DNA of 12,704 bases from NCBI GenBank assembly GCA_036940085.1, contig JALLBK010000440.1, positions 1 to 12,704 of the forward strand. Reading direction: 5' to 3'. A model generated the notes under the pieces. The model ran no database searches. It had not been told where the DNA came from and saw only the letters and a list, made by a program, of their open reading frames with translations. Of the stretch, positions 1 to 7,549 are shown piece by piece (position 1 is the first letter of the stretch; each line of letters starts with the position of its first letter). A program made the position numbers and the translations under genes. The DNA is from Discostella pseudostelligera (taxonomy: Eukaryota; Bacillariophyta; Thalassiosirophyceae; Thalassiosirales; Thalassiosiraceae).

Positions 1-136
1 GAGAATGCAGTAGAATTGTTTGAGCTAGCGGTTTCCAACTATGTAATGATCCTAATATTCGTTTTTATGTGACACATGATGCCTGTGTCCTTCAAACTCC
101 GCATCGTTCGCAGATAACATGAACTCTCTCTCTTCT
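1..136. other. Left edge, no gene recognised
   Basis: This segment follows the stop codon of the leftmost minus-strand gene, so part of it is probably that gene's 3' untranslated region. On the minus strand it starts with a GA-rich run just after the stop. I see no AATAAA signal, no tRNA-like boxes and no coding frame with a recognisable product. Confidence 0.4.
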
Positions 137-2269
137 CTAGAAGCGATACACACCCGCAGTAGAAGCAATGCCATTATAAACATACGTATCATTCAACGGA
201 ACATACTGTCCCGTAATCAACTTGACTGCCTCTTGACTTGCCACTCCACCCACCACCGCGGCCACTGTATGAATTTCCGCTTCATCATATCGCACTGCCT
301 CTCGTGCCAAATCCTTTCCTTTATTTGGATCAAGAAGATATTCCTTGATAAAGTCCGAATTGGCCAATTCCATACTGGATACAATTTGAATCATGAGATT
401 GTACACTTCATTAACATCGGCTTCCAATGCCAATTCCTGATCATGCTTTCCTGGATAATGTTGATGACGATCATAGAATGCGTCACAGGCACGGATGGCT
501 ATCCACCACAGCAAAGGTGTTTGGATGGGATCAGTCTCGTAGGGATCCATGGTAGACATTAGCAGATCATCTCGTGCCTCGGATTGGATGGCATCCACGT
601 TGGGCATATTCAGGGAGGAACAAACATTGGCATAGGACTTGGCAATGGCGCTGACTGGATCTTGATTAGGGTACTCTGCGAAATACGGTCGGGTTTCAAG
701 AATGCGAAGATAGCGTGCATTCTTGCAAAAGGTGAGTATCTCCTCATCCGATGGCATAGTAATCCGGATATTATTCCCATGGGAACGACGTTGGCATTCC
801 TCCAACAACGCCACAATATTACCTCGCACTTCCAATCGATCCATCTCCGACTTTTGCTTGTATGCCTCTTGCAACACCACATACCGCGCAGTATCACTAG
901 TCATATCCGGTATATTCCCCTCCAACGGTGGGTAATTTCCATTATTAACTAAAAAGTGTTTCAATGCCAACACCATCAATTGGAATTGCAATACATGATT
1001 CGGAACGAGAATGCTGACATCACCATCAACTTCCATCTTCATTTCGGAATCAATAGCAGCAGTATAGAATGACTCCTCATCGACGCGATCCAATACCATT
1101 TGGACATTGTCGGATATTTGTCCATCGGACCAGACCATGTGTGCTTCCCGGAGTGCCTCCTCGAAGTTTAGTTCGGTATTTAGATTCTTGGCCATGCTCT
1201 TGATGATAGATCGGAATTCCTCTTTTTCTGCCATGGTTTTGGGAAAGTTGGGTTTCTTCAAACTGACCGCAGAAGTGGCATCGATTGTTGCATCATCAAT
1301 CGGAGCAACAGCAGCAACATCACTGCTGCTGCTCTTTTCGCGCCACTTTTCCAAAGCTTGCAACAAAATAATCACATACGGTACATGAGCATGCTCCATA
1401 CTATCCCCAATCTCCTCGATTTGTCCCACACTATTCACAACCCTGTTCAACCCATCAAATATGGGATGAGAAGATAGTCGTAAATCTGGAATACGATGGG
1501 ATGGTCGTGCATCAATGATAGGATGATAGGGAAAGGGGGTTTGAAGACGGATTTGACCAATAAGACCGTATGATTTGAGTAGTAGTAGTGGAAGAGAATG
1601 GAGGTGGCATGCATGGGAGAGGGGGAGGGTTATGGAAGATGGTTGATCGGCGGATACTACTAGAAGTTTACGCTCGGTATATTGTTGGCGTTGGGCAGTA
1701 GCGTTGTCACTACTGCTGCTATTGTTGCTGCTGTCGGTGATGTTGTTGCTATCAGAAGATGAAGATGGTGGATTGTCCAACAGATATCGAAGAAAGGAAA
1801 TGTAGTTGATTCCTTCCAACGATGGGACAGTCATACAATACCCCTCAACGTCGGGATTGAGTTCTGACAGTATAGCAGATGCCTGTGCAGCCCTGCTGGA
1901 GTTGTGATTGGGTTGATGCTGGTTGCTGCTGCTGCCCTCGTTCGACATTGTTGTTGACTTCGGCGGGAGGAAAAAGTTGGAAGAATGAGATGAAAATTTG
2001 AACATTGAATCGGTGAGATCTGGACTGCGATGTATCTCGAACGTTGATGAAGTATCGTTGCTGCCATCAGCACTGCTTGCAGTAGCCTCATCAAAGTCGT
2101 CATCATCGACGACGACAAAGGTGGCCACGCCGGGCAACACCAAGTTTTTGAGTGTCTCCGTCCCGCATGCCGACGAGCCAATTAGCACGACAGAGGTGTT
2201 ACCTAGGGCACGTTGGCCGGAGGCACCCCAAAGACGTAGTTGACGATCGTATTTGTCGGTGGTGGCCAT
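137..2269 (-). CDS. NAE1: NEDD8-activating enzyme E1 regulatory subunit
   Basis: This 710-residue uninterrupted frame encodes the APPBP1/AXR1/ULA1 half of the heterodimeric E1 that, with UBA3, activates NEDD8 for cullin neddylation in the nucleus and cytosol. Seen: an N-terminal KYDRQLRLWG motif (residues 6-15), a ThiF-like nucleotide-fold strand and loop with LIGSSACGTE followed by LKNLVLPG (29-47), SNFF (97-100), ELNPDV (136-141), the PDM...Y segment in the middle, and a C-terminal block with EIHTVAAVVGG, ASQEAVKLITGQ and NDTYVYNG. These match the order in the family. As known for this subunit, the catalytic cysteine and main ATP site belong to UBA3. It is longer than the human protein (about 534 residues) because of low-complexity insertions near residues 61-96, 104-125 and 168-196. 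ATG at 2269 gives MATTDKYDRQ, with the expected spacing to the conserved motif. It is divergent from the sulfotransferase-like gene. Confidence 0.95.
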   Translation of the reverse strand: MATTDKYDRQLRLWGASGQRALGNTSVVLIGSSACGTETLKNLVLPGVATFVVVDDDDFDEATASSADGSNDTSSTFEIHRSPDLTDSMFKFSSHSSNFFLPPKSTTMSNEGSSSNQHQPNHNSSRAAQASAILSELNPDVEGYCMTVPSLEGINYISFLRYLLDNPPSSSSDSNNITDSSNNSSSSDNATAQRQQYTERKLLVVSADQPSSITLPLSHACHLHSLPLLLLKSYGLIGQIRLQTPFPYHPIIDARPSHRIPDLRLSSHPIFDGLNRVVNSVGQIEEIGDSMEHAHVPYVIILLQALEKWREKSSSSDVAAVAPIDDATIDATSAVSLKKPNFPKTMAEKEEFRSIIKSMAKNLNTELNFEEALREAHMVWSDGQISDNVQMVLDRVDEESFYTAAIDSEMKMEVDGDVSILVPNHVLQFQLMVLALKHFLVNNGNYPPLEGNIPDMTSDTARYVVLQEAYKQKSEMDRLEVRGNIVALLEECQRRSHGNNIRITMPSDEEILTFCKNARYLRILETRPYFAEYPNQDPVSAIAKSYANVCSSLNMPNVDAIQSEARDDLLMSTMDPYETDPIQTPLLWWIAIRACDAFYDRHQHYPGKHDQELALEADVNEVYNLMIQIVSSMELANSDFIKEYLLDPNKGKDLAREAVRYDEAEIHTVAAVVGGVASQEAVKLITGQYVPLNDTYVYNGIASTAGVYRF
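1690..1764 (-). repeat. Imperfect trinucleotide repeat coding a Ser/Asn-rich insert
   Basis: On the plus strand, runs of gttgct, actgctgct and similar triplets recur imperfectly. Read on the minus strand inside NAE1 they encode a Ser/Asn/Asp/Thr-rich stretch (about residues 168-196) that the family normally lacks. The likely origin is slippage expansion within a surface loop of the adenylation domain. The reading frame is intact. Confidence 0.6.
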
Positions 2270-2286
2270 GGCCGATGGTCGGTCTA

Positions 2287-2303
2287 CGGCGGCGGCGGCG
2301 GCG
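2287..2303 (+). repeat. CGG trinucleotide repeat
   Basis: Five tandem CGG units plus a partial unit lie just upstream of the NAE1 start codon, probably in its 5' untranslated region or core promoter. Confidence 0.7.
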
Positions 2304-2333
2304 ACGCAAATTATTATGGCGGAAATGGCGAAA

Positions 2334-2346
2334 TGGCGGGAAAAAA
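2334..2346 (+). promoter_or_regulatory. E2F-like site, proximal
   Basis: TGGCGGGAAAAAA reads on the NAE1 strand as TTTTTTCCCGCCA, matching the E2F/DP core TTTCCCGCC. It lies about 65 bases upstream of the NAE1 start codon. Binding is inferred from the motif alone. Confidence 0.4.
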
Positions 2347-2388
2347 GATATGGTGGCGATAGCCTGCGATAGCGATATTAGCAGAAGA

Positions 2389-2399
2389 TGGCGGGAAAA
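2389..2399 (+). promoter_or_regulatory. E2F-like site, distal
   Basis: TGGCGGGAAAA is a second copy of the same motif in the same orientation, about 120 bases upstream of the NAE1 start. Two copies within 55 bases are less likely to be chance than one. Confidence 0.4.
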
Positions 2400-2649
2400 T
2401 GAAAGTCTTGAGGGAAGCACCAAAAGTAATACCGTCGCGTCGGTGTACCGTCAGTTCTGCACTCCGCCATTGATTCACCACCAAATTATTCATCTCTTCT
2501 CGAGGTCGGTAGCTTCCAGAGGTTACAGAAGCCAAGGCTGAATATCATTAAACTGATGCAGTAGGACGCTCCAAGCCAACACAGCAACATATCATTAAAT
2601 TTTGATGGCTGTCGGGAATTGTTGGTCTCGCAATCGCAATCCACAATAA

Positions 2650-4128
2650 ATGCAACATGTCATGATGTGTACAGCCACCACATCCGCATCGAACAAAAAC
2701 ATACTCGTCGCTTCGATCAAAAGATGGAGAAGCAAAGTTCGATTGGTTATCTTCTTGAAATTGTTCCTGCTCAAAGCATTATGTTCATTAGTTGCGCTCA
2801 ATTTTTACATGGCAACACAAATTTCTACTGTGCACGAACAGTCGGAGAATGGCTGGTTGTCGATGATGAAGATGATGGATCTAAAGGGTGGACATGTAGA
2901 CAAGGTTGTACACAACAATACACAGGATTCAAATAATAGCAATGAGCAGCGACGCGTCAATACTAAAATTCTCAATCAATCAACAAATAATATAGAGAAC
3001 GATAGGATGATCACTCCAACTTCACAGGATGGGACATTGCAGGGAAAAGAACGATTATGGGCCATCTTGCAAACACGAAATATTACACAAGTCAATGCAA
3101 ACTATTGGGCATCCGTACCATCATGGGATACAATACTTCGAAACATTCATCGCTCGAAATTAATTGAGGAGGAGAAGAATCCAATCATCGGTGGTGGGGA
3201 TACAACAACTCCCACTCTTCCATCACCAATCATCCATGGACTTGAAACATGTTCCACATTCCAACAACAAACTTCCACCAATCCATCCCAACGACGATTA
3301 GCCCCTGCGGGTCTCTTCAATACTGGTACCAACTACCTCAGCGTACTACTCGAATACAATTGCCAGAATCCACATCGTGTATTGAAATTTAATGGCAATG
3401 CCAAACGTGGACATGGGAATGAATGGGAGGTACCCTGGGGAAAACATACGCCTGCATCCTTTCGACACAATTATACCAAATCAAAGATTAAGAAGTATGA
3501 GATTGAAGAGGTATTGCCAATAGTGTTAATACGCAATCCATATAGTTGGATGAAGAGTATGTGTCGAAATCCGTACACTGCACGATGGAAGGGGATGCAT
3601 GATAGTAAGAATTGTCCTCAACTAAAATATACAATGGATGGGATGAGTGGTGGGAATATCAATGAGGAGTACAATGCCGTCGATGTGAACTATGGATCTG
3701 GACCATCCCATCACAAATCATTGGGACATCTATGGAATGATTGGTATGGCGAGTACCTATACAGCAATACGACCAACGGCAGTGGTAGTACAACTACGAC
3801 CAATGCACCCTTTCCTCGATTGATCGTACGATTTGAGGATATCATCTTCTTCCCATACGAGGTTACTAAACAAATATGCACATGTGCCGGTGGAATACTT
3901 GGCCATCGACAAGATGACAAAGATGTCGCGAATGGAACATTCCACTATGTCGTACGGAGTGCTAAGGCAGGCATGGGCCATGGTCCTGCCAGTCGACGGA
4001 ATGGACTGATAGATTCGTGGGTGAGATATGGAAGGGACGACCCGAAAGACGAGTATTCCGAGTTGGAGATACAAGTTGCGAAGGAGGTATTGGATCCATG
4101 GATCATGGGCACTTTCGAGTACGGATAA
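2650..4128 (+). CDS. Sulfotransferase-like type II membrane protein
   Basis: This 492-residue protein is anchored by one predicted N-terminal membrane helix (about residues 29-53). Basic residues come before the helix (KRWRSK), so the catalytic part should face the Golgi lumen. Seen: AGLFNTGTNYL (220-230), resembling the 5'-phosphosulfate loop of PAPS-dependent sulfotransferases, and IRNPYSWMKSMCR with Arg295 and Ser303 spaced as in the 3'-phosphate-binding motif (RxxxxxxxS). Further on come LIVRFEDI and a C-terminal RRNGLIDSWVRYG segment. Several N-x-S/T sites fit a lumenal location. The 5' loop lacks the usual lysine, with Asn-Thr-Gly-Thr-Asn instead, so activity is uncertain; the fold assignment is firmer than the reaction. 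The substrate is unknown, with carbohydrate or glycoprotein sulfation as the natural guess. The start is the first ATG after an in-frame TAA at 2647-2649. The Met codons at residues 5 and 6 are alternatives that keep the anchor. No intron is needed. It converges on the E1 gene 108 bases downstream. Confidence 0.75.
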   Translation: MQHVMMCTATTSASNKNILVASIKRWRSKVRLVIFLKLFLLKALCSLVALNFYMATQISTVHEQSENGWLSMMKMMDLKGGHVDKVVHNNTQDSNNSNEQRRVNTKILNQSTNNIENDRMITPTSQDGTLQGKERLWAILQTRNITQVNANYWASVPSWDTILRNIHRSKLIEEEKNPIIGGGDTTTPTLPSPIIHGLETCSTFQQQTSTNPSQRRLAPAGLFNTGTNYLSVLLEYNCQNPHRVLKFNGNAKRGHGNEWEVPWGKHTPASFRHNYTKSKIKKYEIEEVLPIVLIRNPYSWMKSMCRNPYTARWKGMHDSKNCPQLKYTMDGMSGGNINEEYNAVDVNYGSGPSHHKSLGHLWNDWYGEYLYSNTTNGSGSTTTTNAPFPRLIVRFEDIIFFPYEVTKQICTCAGGILGHRQDDKDVANGTFHYVVRSAKAGMGHGPASRRNGLIDSWVRYGRDDPKDEYSELEIQVAKEVLDPWIMGTFEYG

Positions 4129-4236
4129 TAGAGTTGTGCATTGCCGAGAAAAGAAAGATATTTTTTGTCCGCTTAGTTTGTAATAATATGTTCACTGCCT
4201 AACTAGCCCATATAAAGAAACAACTCAAAATGTCAC
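4129..4236. other. Convergent 3' intergenic spacer
   Basis: This is the 108-base AT-rich gap between two stop codons facing each other. It must contain both 3' untranslated regions and both cleavage sites. No exact AATAAA is present on either strand. Confidence 0.5.
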
Positions 4237-6989
4237 TTAGATTTGACCAGTGATGAGTTCAAAAACAGCCTTCACCAGATCACTTCCACGCTTGACAACA
4301 GCAACTTCCATCGTCGAGGCATAGGGTACTGGCGCGTCATCCATACAAAGTCGCTTCACGGGTGCATCGAGGAGATCAAACAGTTCCTCGGATATTCTGG
4401 CACTGACCGTGGCGCCAACACCTCCAGAGAGGGTACTCTCATCAAGGATGGCAATCTTATGAGTGCGCTCCAAACTCTTACGAATGGTGTCCATGTCGAG
4501 TGGCTTTAAACTCCTCAATTCAATAAGATCAATGTCGAAGCCCTCCTCCATAATTTCATTGGTAACGAGCTGAGCCTCCTTCACACCATGGAGGTAGGTG
4601 AGGACAGTCACCGCCTTACCACTGGCAACACTACCCGCGGATGCCTCATGCAACAAGGCAGCCTTGTTCAAGGGAGCACAGACATCAAGTTCAAGTTTTC
4701 CCTTGGACTCCTTCATCATCTTTACGGGAGCGAAAAGGAAGCATGGTCCATTGTCACGAATCATACTTTTGGTAATTCCGTACGCGGCATCGGGGGAGGC
4801 AGCAGTGCAGATCTTCAATCCTGGAATACCCATGACGTAGGCGTGGAATGGCTGACTGTGTTCGGCACCAAGTGCTTGGTTGGGGGCAGTACCTCCAGCT
4901 CCAACAATAGTCATGGGCATGTCAAACTGACCACCGGTGGTGGCATAGGTGTTGCCAGCGGAACTGAGCTCGGCCATACCAAAGATTCCGAAGTTGGTGT
5001 TCATGAGCTCAACAATAGGGCGGTAACCGTTCATGCCCTCTCCAAGCGCTTTGCCGATGAAATGACCCTCATCAATGATTTCGTCGGCGGCACGAATCTG
5101 GCCATAAGTCTGTTGTGTGAGCTTGGGGATGTCGTAGGATGATCCAGCCTGAAGATCCTCGGCATGGATGGTGGTGGTAGGATCACGAAGCATCTCCTCG
5201 TGGATGGCAAGGTTGATGGCATCGCCAATGGAAATATCACCGGCAACGGCCTTCTCACGAAGGGTGGCAATGTGAGCAAGGACAGTCTCCATCTTCTCAG
5301 GAGAAATGTTACGGGCGTTGACAGCGTCGGCGAATTTAGGAGCAGGCTTTAGGTTGTAATCAGTATCTGGGGCATCGGGATACTCAAGCTCCTTTGCGAG
5401 TTCCATTGGAGGCATGGGAGATTCATCGGCGAACTTCACAGCTGCCTTTACTTCGTTCAAGACTTCCTTCTTCATCTCCTTAAGTTCATCTTCGGTGAAC
5501 ACTCCGTTGGCAGTGTACTTCTCTTCAAAGATCTTGATGGGATCTTGACTGACTCGTGCCCAAGCCTTCTCGTCCTTACGACCACGCTCATGCTCGGGAT
5601 CTGCCGGAGAATGTCCATTGAAACGATAAGTGTGAATCTGAAGAATGGCTGGTCCTTTGCCGCTTCTGACGTAGTCAATAACAGCCTTTCCTCCCTTCGC
5701 TACATCTGCGGCATCCTGTCCATCAACGAGGAGACCTGGGACACCGTAGTGCTTTCCCTGCTGGTACACCGCTCCGTTGGTGGCAACATCTCCAGTGTAC
5801 GTGTTGATGGCACGACCATTGTCAATTACGATGAGGAGGAGAGGGAGGTTGTCCTTCGCAGCAGAGTTGAGAAGTTCTGCCGTACGACCGTTCTGGGCAC
5901 CGCCTTCACCAACGAAAACAATAGAAATTCGGTCATCATCCGCGGGAGGGGCAACATCTTGCTTATTGTAGTTCTCGTCATCAGAGACACCCAACTTTCG
6001 GTCTAACAAGATACTCTTGGCAGCACCGGCAGCATATGGGAGCTGCTCCGAAACGAGAGCCCATCCACCCTGGAAATAAGTTGGCTTGTCAAAAATGTGC
6101 ATGGATCCACCAGCTCCCTTGCACGTTCCGGTCTCCTTCATGAAAAGCTCGGCCATCACAGCACCAGGATCGACACCACTGGCAATCGCATGGGTGTGCT
6201 CACGGTAATACGAGTACTTCTTGTCACCAGTTTTGATGGCGTAGTCTACCAAAGCAGGGATGGATTCCTGCCCGTTATCAAGATGCATGAATCCCCTAAT
6301 TTTTCCCTGCATGTACTGTTGGTTGCAGGCATTCTCGAATCCACGTGCCATCTGAAGTGCTTTGTAAATTTTCGCGAGTGTTTCTTTGCTGTTATCAACT
6401 TCTCCGGCATACATGTCAACCTCGGCTTGAGAATATCCGAACACATCGATGAGCTATATATTAAGATATATATTGGAATAATGTGAGCATGTTTGAAAAT
6501 GATAATAGTAGACAAGGGTATCAACAACACTTCGAACTCACCTGTGCCGAAACATCCTGCCACACATAATCGATCGGGGGTCGCATAACATTTGGCTCCT
6601 CCGATGACGTTTCAGTCTGCAGCGCATGGAGAGATAAAATATTTCAGTTAGATTCAATATCATTGCCAATCAGCAAGGAACTAATTTGGATATTGTAGCT
6701 TTCAGTTTCAGCGGCGAAATTGAGAATATATTTCTGCAACTCACCTCAGGCTTTGAAAGAGTTGCGGCCATCAAAGGCGAGGCGACTCTCTGAGATGAGG
6801 CAGCAGTCTGAACACCAAATCCAGCATTCTTTGGTGCGCTGTCGTAGATTGAAAAAAGAGAGTTTGCTGTGAGATATCCAAAATTGAATCTAATGAGCAA
6901 GAACCATCATCCAACCGATCGACTTACATGAACGCAGTCGAAGTAGCGGCGCAGAGCGCCAAGGCAACGGCATATCGAGCGAAGATCAT
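4237..6989 (-). CDS. Plastid pyruvate dehydrogenase E1, alpha-beta fusion
   Basis: My model is complement(join(4237..6453,6542..6616,6745..6838,6928..6989)), giving 815 residues. All three introns (88, 128 and 89 nt) start GTGAGT or GTAAGT, end in AG and keep phase. It is the thiamine-diphosphate E1 of pyruvate dehydrogenase, which decarboxylates pyruvate and passes the acetyl group to E2 lipoyl domains, supplying plastid acetyl-CoA. Residues 1-19 form a signal peptide ending ATSTA; FIAPK follows, then a Ser/Ala-rich transit peptide. The alpha part (about 100-440) has GKIRGFMHLDNGQE, YYREHTHA, GTCKGAGGSMH, the cofactor loop VGEGGAQNG (Glu260, Asn289) and HTYRFNGHS (His358). These resemble the cyanobacterial/plastid type. 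A linker of about 40 residues leads to the beta part (483-815) with HAED, the activating Glu539 in IIDEGHF, RPIVELMN, GAEHSQ (His609) and IELRSLKPLD. Odd points are the fusion itself and GEG where GDG is usual. A related 2-oxoacid dehydrogenase remains possible. Confidence 0.88.
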
Positions 6990-7549
6990 TGTTGCGGCGG
7001 AATAAAATGTGAATTTATAATTTATGTTCGGGCGATGGTCGACAAAGAAGAATGTTGGAGGAGCCGATTTTCCAAGACGACGATGACGGTCGATGTCATC
7101 TCCTGCGGAGACGACGGACGACGACGGCGACGGCGGCGTCCATGGCCGACGTCTTCTCTCTTCTCCCTCTCCTCTTCTTGTTTGGTTCTGCGACAAACAC
7201 CGACGTGGACCCTCAGCCAATGATCCTGGTATGATTCTACATGCATGCATGGGAATAAGTAAACTCTATTGTCAATTTCGGCGGGTGACCATTGCTGACG
7301 TACGCGAGAGGTAGGTAAAAGCAAAGGTACGATAATATTGTACGTTATGATAGATATTTCCCCGTCAGTCCGTCCACCGAAGATATTATTTGTGAGTCAT
7401 CGCATGCATGCAGCACCCGAGCAATCGACGCGACATCAACCATCAACATCAACCTCGCAACCAGCAACGCAACAAGTCAATGGGAAATCGACCGACGATG
7501 GCGATTGAATAAACAATTATTGGGCCAACCTATCCCTATCCACCCAACC
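6990..7549. promoter_or_regulatory. Shared divergent upstream region of two plastid-protein genes
   Basis: These 560 bases separate the head-to-head start codons of the E1 fusion and the GDT1-like gene. A TATA-like TATAAAT reads on the minus strand at 7013-7019, but only 24 bases before the E1 ATG, so it may be chance. The centre (7078-7150) is rich in ACG/GCG triplets. Two CATGCATG palindromes occur near 7241-7252 and 7402-7411. A TGACGT lies near 7296, and a TGAGTCAT (bZIP-type half sites) lies near 7393. No convincing open frame is present, and the frames that can be read here come from the triplet repeats. Confidence 0.5.
7078..7150. repeat. GAC/CGG triplet-rich tract
   Basis: Imperfect gacgac, ggacgac and ggcggcg triplets dominate this stretch of the shared upstream region. 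The tract keeps several frames free of stops and so creates Arg-rich frames that are unlikely to be genes. Confidence 0.55.

Larger units (their letters stand above)
2270..2649. promoter_or_regulatory. Divergent promoter region NAE1 / sulfotransferase-like gene
   Basis: The 380 bases between two head-to-head start codons must hold both promoters. The NAE1-proximal part holds a CGG triplet repeat at 2287-2301. Four copies of ATGGCG follow at 2316, 2325, 2333 and 2388. Two of these extend to TGGCGGGAAAA, listed separately as E2F-like sites. The half next to the sulfotransferase-like gene (2450-2649) shows no repeat or TATA motif that I would defend. An in-frame TAA lies directly before the ATG at 2650 (2647-2649). 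Confidence 0.55.

Noticed and set aside
4588..5142. Plus-strand 184-residue Gly/Ser-rich frame
   Set aside because: It lies opposite the conserved E1 beta coding region; such mirror frames are common opposite strongly biased codons.
6246..6563. Minus-strand 105-residue frame overlapping the E1 gene's third intron
   Set aside because: It reads through the intron and into the E1 coding exon in the wrong frame. The splice model explains the region better.
6924..7324. Overlapping Arg-rich frames on both strands in the shared upstream region
   Set aside because: They follow the triplet-rich tract, which suppresses stops in several frames. Only the last 20 codons of one frame (6928-6989) are the true first exon of the E1 gene.
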